DNA from: Gari tellinella
Taxonomy: Eukaryota; Mollusca; Bivalvia; Cardiida; Psammobiidae
DNA length: 64,000 nucleotides
Reading direction: 5' to 3'
Assembly (NCBI GenBank): GCA_922989275.2
Contig: OV277860.1
Location: 45,764,400 to 45,828,399 of the forward strand
The position numbers and the translations under genes are program-made. Below the pieces are notes generated by a model. That model saw only the letters and a program-made list of their open reading frames with translations, was not told where the DNA came from and made no database searches. Every line of letters starts with the position of its first letter. The stretch's first letter is position 1. This document shows positions 41,901-51,619 of the stretch, piece by piece.

Positions 41901-42804
41901 GATTATTTTTAATTAAGTTACCTATGGTATTTGTAAACAAGTCATCTTTTAGGTACATATTATTAAATTTCCAATATCCTGGTCCGCGTGTATTTTGCTT
42001 CGAAATTTTGATAGAAATAGCAAGATGATCTGTGTATTTAATGCATGCTGGTCTAATATCTACTTTATTAATAAGGGGCATTATATTACTTTCTATTAGC
42101 CAAAGATCGATTCTACTTCTTTCTTTTCGATTTTTCCTTTGCCAAGTGAACTGCAATTTCGATTTATTTTTCTCTCGCCAAGCATCTGAAAGGTCCTGTG
42201 TTTTTATGAAATTTATAAGTGATTTTACTGGTTTGCATGTTGTTTTTGATTTGCTTGTTTCGTTATATCTATCCACTGATTCTAGAGTGTCGTTCATATC
42301 GCCTCCTATTATTTTTATCCCTTGTGCGTTATTTTCAACTAGTTCATGAATGTTATTAAAATAAATGTTTCTGCTTACTTTATCATTGTACGCGTAAATA
42401 TTTACAAGTGTGTATGTTGTGTCATCTAGCACGATATTTAATAGAATGTATCTTCCTATTGTATCTATATGAGAGTCGATAGTGTTATATGACAGTTGTT
42501 TATTTATAAATATTGAACAGCCTCTGCTAGAACTAGTACCAACTGAATGAAATATATCCCATTGATCAAATTCATACCTAATCAAAGTGAATATATCTAT
42601 TGTAAAGTGTGTTTCTTGGAGAAAGAGTATATCAACTTTTTGTAATTTAACATATTCTCTTAATCTCAGACGTTTATCTTTACCTCGTAAACCTTGGGCA
42701 TTTAATGAGAGGAAATGTATTTGACTAGACATTAAAGATTGTGAAAACGTAATACGAGGGCAACAGCCCAATATAGACATACAAAGGGGAAGAACCGCGT
42801 TCAT
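38956..42804 (-). CDS. LINE ORF2: endonuclease and reverse transcriptase, 1282 residues
   Basis: It nicks target DNA and reverse-transcribes the element's own RNA. An apurinic-type endonuclease occupies about residues 27-265: LNAQGLRG (N35), FLQETH (E64), GGDMN (D169, N171), SRIDLW and TDHLAI. The reverse transcriptase is at about 470-800, with SPGLDGLTSEF, WRPISLLNNDYKI, FLDFRKAFDTIEW, GIRQGCPISALL and the active-site LADD (FADD in most relatives). A CLICHEFEDDEHIFINC knuckle of the CCHC type lies near 1162-1178. RFIGYNLRLIQDIIDYTD points to the Tx1/L1 group. The frame is uninterrupted, so the copy is young. Met-25 is an alternative start (MSSQIHFLSLN), closer to the usual family N-terminus. 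Confidence 0.93.
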   Translation of the reverse strand: MNAVLPLCMSILGCCPRITFSQSLMSSQIHFLSLNAQGLRGKDKRLRLREYVKLQKVDILFLQETHFTIDIFTLIRYEFDQWDIFHSVGTSSSRGCSIFINKQLSYNTIDSHIDTIGRYILLNIVLDDTTYTLVNIYAYNDKVSRNIYFNNIHELVENNAQGIKIIGGDMNDTLESVDRYNETSKSKTTCKPVKSLINFIKTQDLSDAWREKNKSKLQFTWQRKNRKERSRIDLWLIESNIMPLINKVDIRPACIKYTDHLAISIKISKQNTRGPGYWKFNNMYLKDDLFTNTIGNLIKNNQQKYEHESAKTLWELTKLDIKETSIKYAKQKTKQRKEQIAVLEHELSNLFAKDNEMNGQSDNNTKHNILRLENEIQLLYDIKAKGAQIRSRVNFIEEGEKSTKYFFNLEKSRQARKSITSLNSNGEQICDNFKILEEEVKFYQTLYSSSNINQCNINDYLDNTIFNNTLTEEDANSCEGMFTINELSIAVKQMKTNKSPGLDGLTSEFYQHFWPLIENIITDCLNECFDCMEMSNSQKISALSLIYKKGDPSDLENWRPISLLNNDYKIAARALANRLKKVIHKIVHLDQQGYIQNRFIGYNLRLIQDIIDYTDNLQIEGAILFLDFRKAFDTIEWNFLFSVLRRFGFKEQFITWVKVLYADCKSCIFNSGYRSQLFNPSRGIRQGCPISALLYILAAEVLAINIRNSNNILGIEVKLTNEKRSLKISQLADDTTLFLRNRQEIVSALNIIKEFGKYSGLELNKNKTEGMWIGKNKLHKDNVGDIIWPDGPIKALGVYFGHNKDECSVLNWDTKYSTCKSIIENWRKRNLTFYGKIQIIKTLLIPKFTYLFHSIIVPQQIITKINSIIYDFLWSGKREKIKRATLIGNRSEGGLQMIDLETYITTLKLKWIKSMLSDDDANWKLIPKYYFQAFGNDFLVFYYNLDSIKSINATNIPEFYKNILESWIRIKTFKETRTMTFSDIRKQVIWGNKFIKINNKCLVFTSWINSDLIFINDIINKRGEIKEEYILEKLLDKRNWISEIAKLNKAIPNRWKQLIKSENSFKTKVKTSLSLYIRNTDFIQSNNKTIYQQLLSEKFHEPIIHRFWNDKFDDKLPWSEIYKFINKIYDNRHKQYKYKTINNIFPSRSIRYKWKMENSPNCLICHEFEDDEHIFINCSEVQPFWIKIVSLFKTCGIERNIKNLKTLLIGYKITNTDYFYVNIILTIVGFSIYKSYFLSENWTLQTDIYKVFVYETQILLEFLKYKGFTNPFVLRVQKALFP

Positions 42805-43344
42805 TCCATAGCAATATATACATACTATAACAGTATCGCTTCACCACGAAGACCAGTAGTTTACATGATAAGCAGGTGTTTACCCGTAAATATGTACCCT
42901 GCTTAACCCAGACCTGTGGAACAGCATTTTCCAATACTGCACAATCAGTCAGTTTATTTACAACTGTAATTTTACATGATAAACAATTACCAAAAACTTG
43001 TACAGAGTTTAAACTGGTCCGTCAGTGCAGTTTCGTTCGATACTACACTGTCGGTCCAACCCGAACGCCGATACATACATGTATATTTATATAATATATA
43101 TCTTATTGTTTTACATGATAAACATGTACATTTATATAATATATGTCCTATTATTTTACATGATAAACATATAACAATCAACAGGTTTAAAATACTTGTA
43201 CTTAGTTTAAACCGGTCCGCCCGTGCAGTTTCTTTCGATACTACACAGTCGGTCCGGATTGAACTTCGATACATACATATACAAATGGGCCGAGATGCAT
43301 GCCTCGGTATATAAATTACTGCTTTACATGATACAAAGTTATCC
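42805..43344 (-). promoter_or_regulatory. LINE 5' region with internal direct repeats
   Basis: Two blocks with gtttaaac, ggtccg, gcagtttc, ttcgatactacac and tcggtcc, separated by repeats of ttttacatgataaacat. Tandem blocks at a LINE 5' end often act as internal promoters; that role is inferred. No ORF1 fits here. Confidence 0.45.
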
Positions 43345-43697
43345 AACTAAAACAATCTAGCGTTAACCATTATCTTACCAATCCAGCAACGACAGAACTC
43401 AAACAATCTAGAGTTTACGATTATCTTGCCTATTTAGCAAGACAAAAATGGAACAATCTGGCGTTAAACCATATCTTGCCAATTCAGCAACGGCAACAAT
43501 AAAATAATCTAGCGTTAACCATTATCTTGCAAATTCAGCAACCACATAACTTTAATAATCTAGCGTTTACCATCACCTTGCCAATTCAGCAACGACGGAA
43601 CTAAAACAATCTAGCGTTAAACATTATCTTGCCAATTCAGTTACGACAGAACTAAAACATCTAGCGTCAACCATTATCTTGCAATCTAGCGTTAATT
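43345..43697. repeat. 51-bp minisatellite, distal part
   Basis: About seven units continue the array of 36722-38716 in the same orientation after the LINE, more diverged towards the right edge. Confidence 0.9.
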
Positions 43698-43719
43698 ATT
43701 AGTTTGCTAATTTTATTGG

Positions 43720-43885
43720 TATTTGTAATGGTAACGCGGCGTCTGATGTAGATCAAAACTGTTTGCAACCGTAATTAAGTTCCTTCAATTGAAAAATTCA
43801 AAAAACCAAAATATCACAAAACTTACACATGACAGTTTCAAAGCAGACTATATTACGGAAGAATAAGGATTAGGAAACATAGAAG
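43720..43885. repeat. P5 MITE, right half
   Basis: taacgcggcgtctgatgtagatc, aaaactgtttgcaac and caaagcagac follow P5 order. The left half is absent, so the minisatellite lies between half a P2 and half a P5. Confidence 0.6.
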
Positions 43886-44095
43886 TCAAAATTCAAACAA
43901 CAAAAAACACTATTGAGGTGTCTAGCCTTGTATTTATCAGCAGAGCTTAACATATATTATGGCTTAATACATGTATTCATAATTGAAGTGAACTCTCCCT
44001 ATTTGCTTGCAGGGATATTTAATTCTACATGTACATACGTCATGGTTTTAAAGACGATACAATGTTTGTTAAAACAGCAAAACCTTTGCAACGTA

Positions 44096-44313
44096 GTCCA
44101 AATTTGCATTTTTCAAGTGCGATTTTACGAATCGTACCTTTACCCCATCGCCTGTTTCTAGTTTTGTTGACATGTGGCTGCTTAAAGCAGACTGGAAGTA
44201 AAGCAGAATGCACCTTAAGGCGCATTCTACTTTACTTTCAGCCTGCTTTAAGTTACCATGTACTAGAAAAAAATCCGAAGATTTAGGAAAAATCCATAGA
44301 AATGACAGCCCTG
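44096..44313. repeat. H7 MITE, left end missing
   Basis: tccaaatttgcatttttcaag, a core B stem (aatgcaccttaaggcgcatt) and the end atgacagccctg match 8733-8990. Confidence 0.75.
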
Positions 44314-44399
44314 CAGAACTACAAGGCCAAATCTTACTTATTTGGTATGAATCATTGTTAAAGAGTTCAAATCATAATCCTTTGCTTAACCTTTTGAAC

Positions 44400-44530
44400 T
44401 TACCTTCATACCTGTGAAAAGTACAATTGTCCTATGCAACAGTGTAAACCTTGATAATGGTCTACACTGTTTGTCATGTTGCAACATATTGTTAGAATCA
44501 ACCATTTATAGTCATAAATGGACTTATACA
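44400..44530. repeat. P3-related fragment
   Basis: tgtcctatgcaacagtgtaaacc and tggtctacactgtttgtc face each other; catttatagtcataaatgg follows. Confidence 0.55.
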
Positions 44531-44782
44531 TACAGTGGAGAATCTGTTATTCTTTCCAAATAAACGCGTTTACGCTAAAACTATTATTTGCAGTGCAAAC
44601 AGTTTGGAGCCAGATCAGACGCCGGGTAACCCGGCGTCTGATCAGGCTCCTAACTGTTTGCCACCAAGATAAACATGAATTATCAGAATTGTCTAAAAGT
44701 TGTTCTTTTCTACCTTTTTGTGCAAAATGCGTTTGCGTACGTTTGCGTTTAAACGTGAAAGAATAACAGTTTCTCCACTGTA
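44531..44782. repeat. M1 MITE
   Basis: TACAGTGGAGAATCTGTTAT and AACAGTTTCTCCACTGTA with core A. Confidence 0.9.
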
Positions 44783-44862
44783 TACATACTTATTTAGAAA
44801 CTGGAATTGTCCATGAAATGTTTTAGGGATGAATGAGTTAACCAAGATATTCGCTTAGCACT

Positions 44863-45114
44863 TACAGTGGAGAATCTGTTATTCTTTCCCGTTTAAACGC
44901 AAACGTACGCAAACGCATTTAGCACTAAAACGTAGAAAAGAACAACTTTTGGACAATTCTGATAATTTTGCTTTATCTTAGTGGCAAACAGTTTGGAGCC
45001 TGATCAGACGCCGGGTTACCCGGCGTCTGATCTGGCTCCAAACTGTTTGTAATGGAAAAAATAGTTTTAGCATAAACGCGTTTATTGGGAAAGAATAACA
45101 GATTCTCCACTGTA
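44863..45114. repeat. M1 MITE (first of the duplicated pair)
   Basis: TA-edged, complete, with core A intact. Confidence 0.9.
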
Positions 45115-45188
45115 CTTATTTAGAAACTGGAATTGTCCATGAAATGTTTTAGGGATGAATGAGTTAACCAAGATATTCGCTTAGCACT

Positions 45189-45429
45189 TACAGTGGATAA
45201 TCTGTTATTCTTTCCCGTTTAAACGCAAACGTACGCAAACGCAAAGCACTAAAACGTAGAAAAGAACAACTTTTGGACAATTCTGATAATTTTTGTTTAT
45301 CTTAGTGGCAAACAGTTTGGAGCCTGATCATTACCCGGCGTCTGATCTGGCTCCAAACTGTTTGCACTGCAAATAATAGTTTTAGCGTAAACGCGTTTAT
45401 CGGGAAAGAATAACAGATTCTCCACTGTA
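45189..45429. repeat. M1 MITE (second of the duplicated pair)
   Basis: The left end is TACAGTGGATAATCTG. The core reads gagcctgatcattacccggc, a deletion that removes most of one stem arm tip. Confidence 0.85.
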
Positions 45430-45459
45430 TTCTCAGTTGCATGTTTCATAATTTATTCA

Positions 45460-45690
45460 TAAGGTAGAGAAGACGTTATTCTTTCCCGTTTAAACGCATA
45501 CATAAAGCAAACACATAGTACATGTAGTTAAATGTCGAAATTGACAAACTTGGTGACAATTCTATATATATTTTTTTTTATCTGAGTGGCAAACAGTTTG
45601 GAGTCTGATCAGATGGTTTACCCGGTATCTGATCTGGCTCTTAATTGTTTGCATTGATAATATAGTTTTAGCGTAAACGCATTCAGAGGT
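45460..45690. repeat. Degenerate M1 MITE
   Basis: gtagagaagacgttattctt, ggcaaacagtttggagtctg and gttttagcgtaaacgc in order; the right end is lost. Confidence 0.65.
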
Positions 45691-45884
45691 GAATGTGTTA
45701 ATACGTTTGTCAAGCATTTTAAACTCCAGATAATTTTCGTTTGAGCATGCTCGAATTCAGTTTAAAAGGGCATTTTGTAATCAATCAGCATCAAGTTTGA
45801 GAGTTCAACGTATTTCACGCACGCGTTTATGCAAATGTGATATTTTACCCTTTCATGATAAAATTGTTCGGGAGATTTTTACCC

Positions 45885-46092
45885 CTTCAACGCATTATTG
45901 TCATCTGCTTCAGTATTGTTGTCTAATAGATACGTTTCAAAGTTAGATTTAAGGTTGTATGGCCTAATAAATATCGACAAGAGAGTCAAACAGTTTGGGT
46001 CCTGATCAGACGCCGCGTTATGCGGCGTCTGATCTGTGCACAAACGGTTTGCAAACGCGCTTTAAAGCCTCATTGAGAGTAAAAGGGATAAA
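45885..46092. repeat. P5-like MITE
   Basis: The left side has accccttcaacgcattattg and catctgcttc. The core A stem is gacgccgcgttatgcggcgtc, with agtaaaagggataaa at the right. Confidence 0.65.
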
Positions 46093-46099
46093 TAGAGCC

Positions 46100-46540
46100 C
46101 ATTGGTGACAGTTGGAATAAAAATTCACTGCATGTCACGGGGACCAAGCCAGTAATCAATCTACTCAATCCCACACGACACGTTATGCTGCTGTTTTTGT
46201 CAGTCAACCATCTCTTTCATACAACTAAAATAACCGTCTGAAACTAACCTGATTTGGAAACAAAAGTTGGATCATAGCATTCAGTGAGAAGCAAAAGGTC
46301 AAGCTTATACGTCTTGTCATAAGTATACCAAATGATTTATTAATAAGGAGATAGCTTAGTGAAGTAAAAAGAGTAAAGCTGAAGAATATACAAGAGGATT
46401 TGTTTGCCTTTCTGTCATTCTTATTCACGTAACAAGCTAGCAACCTACTTCAAACGTATTCCTTTTTGCCAAGTAATAAAGTATGATGTTTGATCCTTTA
46501 CATGTAACCCTTTCACTGCCAAATTTGTCGTAAAATTTAT
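46100..46540. other. Unassigned sequence
   Basis: No convincing exon or repeat. Short frames here lack any recognisable motif. Confidence 0.4.
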
Positions 46541-46543
46541 ATC

Positions 46544-46947
46544 CAATAATGTGTACCCTGCAACAAAATGAATCGCCAAGAGCAGATTTATAAGCCCCGC
46601 GTCCTCAAAACAGACAATAAACTCAAGACAGACATTGGTCAATATGGGTTTGCTGACGATTACAAACCTGCAGAACCACAGACTGAGCTACAAATCAGAA
46701 ACAGGACAATGACACCCACGATCCATTAGGTATCTGGAAATATTTACATTCGCCCCATTCAATTCCAGTGAACAAAATGACGTTAATTTTATATAAACGC
46801 AATTTCTCTTGGGGCGGGACTTGTAAACATCTTTCAGCAGAGGACGCGGGGCTTATAGTCTGCTCTCGGCGATTCATTTTGTTGCGTTGCTTCAGTAACG
46901 CCGGCCACGGCCGTTATGGCTATTCCATTCAGGGTACACATTATTCG
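46544..46947. repeat. Inverted repeat pair with a 230-bp spacer
   Basis: aatgtgtaccctg, caacaaaatgaatcgcc and ataagccccgcgtcctc (46544-46607) are answered in inverse order at 46842-46947. The spacer shows no motif I know. Confidence 0.65.
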
Positions 46948-47099
46948 TGTTAACAACCTCTAATATGGATTAAACTTACATGAATACCAATAAAATGTTC
47001 ATTTAAATTACAGCAAATATATTACATGTATAAGAAATGAACTGAGTTTTTTTTTTTCGGTGATTAAGCTAAATAAACGAAAGAAAATTACCAGCAAAC

Positions 47100-47245
47100 T
47101 CCATGAATTGCTAACAACGCCAGAAAATGATCGGCAAATTCACGAATGAATTATATAATTCATTCGTGGCAAATTCCATCGTATTGGCGATTCATGGAAT
47201 TTGCCGATCATTTCTGTCGTTTATTTCGCTTAAACGCCGAAACAA
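47100..47245. repeat. Complex palindrome
   Basis: aatgatcggcaaattcacg, tgaattatataattca and ggaatttgccgatcattt create nested symmetry, with outer ataaacgaaag and tcgtttattt. Confidence 0.7.
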
Positions 47246-47686
47246 TCAGTTAATTTCTTAACTAACCACGTTAGCTAAACAACACACACCTTAGGGAAAC
47301 TGCTTCCAAAAACGCCAGAAGAAGACGCCAGTCTTTTACAAACAGAATTAAAGAACAAAAAGGTTCTACGGAACATGTATTTAAAGTCCCATTGTGCTTT
47401 CAGACCTTTTTTTAATGTCCGAAATACAATAACGGTTAATATTAATGTTTCAACCTTCTTATGGGCCAAACTGATCTATGAAATGTTAAAGACAGACCTA
47501 ATTCATCAAAAGTGGCAGTTTAAAACCATAACAAACCGAAAATATAGTCAAACAACTAGGTCTGACGTGTCACGGGGTCGCCGAGTCCATTTTTAAGGGA
47601 GATCAGCATTTCGGATATCCTCGTCTCATTCTTTTAAAAAAAACAAGGTTGAGTTATAGGTATAAACAATGAGCGGATTAGTTATC

Positions 47687-47777
47687 AGAAACATAGCGTA
47701 ATGGATAGGTCGTAGGCCCCTAATCGAGTATATGATCGGGGAAATTTTATTTGGCGTGGGTTCGAAACTCGCATCAA
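47687..47777 (+). pseudogene. tRNA-like sequence
   Basis: atagcgtaatggatagg resembles an A box and cgtgggttcgaaactcg a B box with T-arm pairing. The acceptor strands do not pair, so it is a pseudogene or SINE head. Confidence 0.45.
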
Positions 47778-48061
47778 CCTAAAACTTTTTTTGGCTAAAA
47801 TATATTAAGGATTCTATAATAACTTTATTTCCAATTTCATTTCAACCATCATATACTTTCATTGTAATGTAGATCTATGTAGATGATTATACGGTGAAAC
47901 ATCTCTATACATAAGTCATTGTTGGCCTTTAAGGCAGGTGACATCATAATGGGGGAATAATGCATAAGGCAGTCTCCATTACTTTTGTTCTACATTCAGC
48001 AGCAGCCTGTCTAAAAAGACCACTTTAATAGTCCTTAATGAGTGGTCGATTCCTATGTGTT

Positions 48062-48270
48062 TCACCGTAATTAAGGCTCCAGACAAGGAGAGTATTTCAA
48101 AAAGTAAAATCTTCATGTCTCCTTCAAACCCCATAGTGTGACTACTAATCAAAAGCTTCTCGAAGAGACCATTCTAATTAGTACATGCAATCAAACCATA
48201 AGGTTTAGTGCAGACATGAGGAAAATGTTGGAAAACTTGTGTCTATTCCCCCTTATCTGGAGCCCAGTAA
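48062..48270. repeat. H4 MITE
   Basis: aaggctccagacaaggag and cttatctggagccc ends, with a diverged central hairpin (agcttctcgaagagacc). Confidence 0.7.
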
Positions 48271-48523
48271 ACAGATCATGCTTGTAACTCATTACATTTC
48301 AATATTATAGAAGCCTATATGTATATACCTGTACATGTATGTACGTATTTTATCATCGATTAATTGTTTAAAATATGACTAATATCAGACTCTAACTGAA
48401 ACAAAGCAACCCTTCTCCAACACTGGCGAACGTGTTCATAAATGGTCAGCTTCTATTATACAGTATGGAATAGAATATAATGCTTTACTATTCATGCAAG
48501 ATTTATATAAAAAAAGTGTAAGG

Positions 48524-48608
48524 TCGATGTGGGATTCGAACCCACGCTTACTAAAAATACTGCTATTTGCCTGTGCATACCTAACCTTTGCCTACTGCGC
48601 TAAACTGC
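48524..48608 (-). pseudogene. tRNA-like sequence with A and B boxes
   Basis: On the minus strand tagcgcagtagg fits the A-box consensus and gtgggttcgaatcccac gives a perfect five-pair T arm and B box, followed by a T run. The acceptor arms (agcagtt and atcgacc) do not pair. Probably a tRNA pseudogene or the head of a SINE. Confidence 0.55.
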
Positions 48609-48940
48609 TCACAATAATTCCGCCTTCATTATTTCACCTCATATACGAAACTCGGCTGTTTAAAATATGGTCCGAGAACATGCGGAATGCTGCGTTACCT
48701 AAAAAATGGACTCGGCTGACCTTTGACACGTCAGACCTAGTTGTTCGACTGTTTGAATCTCGAACAGACGCCGCGTAACTCGGCGTCTTATCTGGATCCA
48801 AACTGTTTGACAATCGTCTTAAGGTTCTTTTAATTAAAACTATGAATACATCTAAACTAAACAAATGTTGCACATGACAATTTCAAAGCAGACGTCTGTG
48901 CAGCAGAATAAGGGTTAACCACTTCATTCCTGTGCTCCAG

Positions 48941-49125
48941 CTAATCCGAGGTAAACTGAACAAATCCAACAGTTTATCACTCATTTCAGCACCGAATGAT
49001 ATGGTGTTACTACTCATTAGAATTGTCTCTTGGAGACGATTCTAATGAGTAGTGACACCATTGTCTTTAAAGCAGAAATAAAGGTTTTAGTTTTCGAAAT
49101 ACTCCCCTTATCTGGAGCCCTGTAT
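48941..49125. repeat. H4 MITE
   Basis: gtgctccagctaatccgagg to cttatctggagccctg, with the central hairpin gtctcttggagacgattc. It is nested in the TTAA element. Confidence 0.75.
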
Positions 49126-49384
49126 TTACAGAGTTGTCCTTCTTTCCGTTCACAAGGTCAAATTAATGGGTGTTAACACCCATAAATTAAAAACATAAAT
49201 AAAAAGCGAATTTCTTAGGTAAAGCCGCTTTTTGTGAAAGAATCACGTCCCATGTAGTTCTAATGGGATCCCAAGCAACCGTTTTATGTAGGTTTCCCAA
49301 AAGCACAATGCGGCTTTAATACAAGCTATAGTGAAGACACGTACGTTAACTTAAGTGATGTAGTTAGCAACAACAATCCTGTTT

Positions 49385-49920
49385 AAAATACAGTGCTCCA
49401 TCTCTAAAACAGCCATACGAAGCTACTGTTCTTTGGTATCTAGACTTATACACATTTGAAAGATTATTAGGATTATTGAACAATGGTAACATCTTAGACG
49501 AGTCGTTTGTTAACCAGCTCTGTTATAGTAGTGTCACAAGGTTTGAGGTACATGTACCAGCACGGAGTGTTGCAGAGTGCCAGTTTGTGCACAATGACTG
49601 AGGACTGCAATAGCGTGATTGCAGTACGGAACATAACTAATGCATGATTTGGTCTTACGATCTACAGAGCGTGTCTAGGACATGCTTCTCCCCTTCAAAG
49701 TGCACAATTCTACGGGTAAGATGAACCAGGTGATACACCCAATAGGAGACACAAATTGTGGGCGTTGTTTGGAGGGAGTTGTTATCGGAGGGAACTTTTC
49801 AAACAGATTGATTCCAGATCAGACGTTGTCAAAATGCCCATTATGTAACTCTAAGAAAAACAGCAGATGACAATTTTAAGCAGACGACAATTTTAAGCAG
49901 TGAACATTGCATCCAGACAA
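49385..49920. repeat. Degenerate T8-like element
   Basis: tacagtgctccatctctaaaac, ggagggagttgttatcgg and agcagatgacaattttaagc occur in T8 order around an unassigned middle. Confidence 0.45.
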
Positions 49921-50090
49921 TGGTGTGTGTCAGTCACGAACCAAAACGTAATTCGACAAGCTATATAGCGAACAATGATTCTAACCAAAAAAGACTAAAC
50001 ATGTCCTTTATCTGCGTTATTTACCCACAAGTCAATACAATTGGACTTTTAAAAAAAAAGAAATAAAGAAAAAAGGAAAAATAAGTTTTG

Positions 50091-50162
50091 ATTCGAATGA
50101 GACTCGAACCTATGACCTTTTGATAGTTAGTCAACCACACTATCGACTGAGCTATCAGCACT
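50091..50162 (-). pseudogene. tRNA-like sequence (Val-AAC-like)
   Basis: On the minus strand it reads tgatagctcagtcgatagtg (D arm, A box), an anticodon loop ctaacta, and ataggttcgagtctcat (T arm, B box). Acceptor arms gtgctga and tcgaatc pair poorly. A tRNA pseudogene or a SINE head is more likely than a working tRNA. Confidence 0.5.
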
Positions 50163-50169
50163 TAAGTAG

Positions 50170-51170
50170 AATGGTGGTACACGTATGAGCTGGGTGCTGG
50201 GATCCTAACACCTTTTATTCATATGCTAATCTAGGGCCAGTGGCGATACGGAGTACAAAACGACTGATGTACGTTTTATAATTTTCATTAAAATTAATTC
50301 AGATAGCACAGCTAGTATAAGATTGAATGAAGAATTAATTATTATGATATATTTCCACGTAACCATGTGAATTCAAAAGCTTTTTGTATTACTTTTAGAA
50401 TTTATATTAACTTGCTGAATGTTAGAAATGTTTTATTTAAGATGTCATAAATTTCCCTTCTGCCAATTTCATTGAAAAGTGCAATACTTGCGTTCTTTGA
50501 ATAGATTCCCGCACGGGTAATTACTGACGCCTTTGGTGTCATTTGTATTTGTATGCACCGGTCTTGCACCGACGGGGTGAATTAGACTGTGCGTTTGCTG
50601 CTCTTTTACAAGAGCAGCAATCGAGTGCCTGACTATGTCTGTAAGTCACTCGGCTTCTTTGAGTGCTTGGTTTGTAAGTCACTCAGCTTTTTCCTTTGCA
50701 CTATTCCTTTAAGGGGATAGTGCATCAATGGATAGAAGTCTGACATATGGTCGTCGGATTCTTCCAGTTCCAACTCATTCCCAAAATGGTCTGCTTTATT
50801 TCTGCGTTCGATTCTCAAAGATTGCTTAAATCAAACATACATACTTCTTTCAAAGCTTTAGTTTTGAATTACATGTATTTTTGTTCTGAGTAATAATAAA
50901 ATGTCTCTAATACGACCTCTTAATTATGTTAATTATTAGTTTGATTTTAATCAGAAAAATGTCGTTTTACGGTTTATACTCTTTATATTTATAGATAACA
51001 GTGGTGTAGATATTTGTGTGCTGTTGAAACCTGTGCTTTGTCTATACTAGTGTTTTCTTCTGACCTGTCCAAGTTATGTTTAGATTGGAACATTATAAAA
51101 CTTAAAAAGGGATGAGTTTTCTCTTCATCCAGTTAAAGATACGGATAGCTGTAATTTTTGTGCGTAATGT
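50170..51170. other. Unassigned AT-rich sequence
   Basis: I see no exon, RNA gene or known repeat. A short direct repeat, tgtaagtcactcggct and tgtaagtcactcagct, lies at 50639 and 50681. Confidence 0.4.
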
Positions 51171-51173
51171 CAT

Positions 51174-51203
51174 GGAGTAATTAGAGCTCGCTCTAATTAC
51201 TCC
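51174..51203. repeat. Short palindrome
   Basis: ggagtaattagagc and its perfect complement separated by two bases; a 14-bp stem. Confidence 0.75.
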
Positions 51204-51212
51204 GTGGTAATA

Positions 51213-51510
51213 TACAGTAGAGGATACATTATTCTTTTCCATTTAAACGCAATGCACTAAACTGGGGAAATTCACTTTTAGAAAGGTTAACTATGGTTTC
51301 AATCTGAGTAGCAAACAGGGGTGCCTGGTTTAAATTTTCATTTTCGTTTTGCTTGATATTGAAATTCCTATAATGCGGCGTCTGATCAGAGTCTACACTG
51401 TTTGCCTATTTCCCTTTTGTAGGATGGATTAAATACAAGAATGAGGAGAAGGCGTTATTCTGTCCAAACAAACGCGTTAAAGCTATTATTTCCATCGGAA
51501 ACAATTCATA
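51213..51510. repeat. Degenerate M1 fragments
   Basis: tacagtagaggatacattatt and ccatttaaacgcaatgcac, then gaggagaaggcgttattctg and aaacgcgttaaagc, suggest two broken M1 ends around a core A stub. Confidence 0.5.
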
Positions 51511-51619
51511 TCTTGCAGTCAACAATGAGTGGTCGTTAAGTACTTTGTTGTTGATTAAAACAAAATTAAGGCTAAAAGATCATTCAAATTTCTTAATTAC
51601 ATAAGATAGAAACACATAG

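Larger units (their letters stand above)
38717..43344 (-). mobile_element. Non-LTR retrotransposon, Tx1/L1-like, 4.63 kb
   Basis: On the minus strand it runs from 43344 to a poly(A) tail seen as the T run 38716-38729. There is a 540-bp 5' region with two diverged direct repeats (near 42965-43090 and 43150-43290), one long ORF, and a 3' UTR of about 225 bp. No ORF1 is seen. A 14-bp target duplication shows target-primed insertion into the minisatellite. Confidence 0.9.
44787..45429. repeat. Tandem duplication of flank plus M1 MITE
   Basis: The segment cttatttagaaactggaatt to cttagcacttacagtgg plus the M1 that follows occurs twice, 44787-45114 and 45115-45429. The second M1 (45189-45429) lost part of the stem tip. 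Confidence 0.85.
47381..49319. mobile_element. TTAA-edged element (1.94 kb copy) with nested insertions
   Basis: The ends are TTAAAGTCCCATTGTG and CACAATGCGGCTTTAA. Three blocks (47381-47600, about 48690-48920, 49136-49319) match the 628-bp copy at 61203-61830 read on the other strand, in the same order. The extra segments hold tRNA-like sequences and two H4 MITEs. Confidence 0.8.

Noticed and set aside
39545..42349. Plus-strand open frames of 66-127 residues within the LINE
   Set aside because: They are antisense to the intact ORF2 and have no motif of their own.
50091..50162. A functional tRNA-Val gene
   Set aside because: The acceptor stem pairs at only about three positions and the T stem has mismatches.
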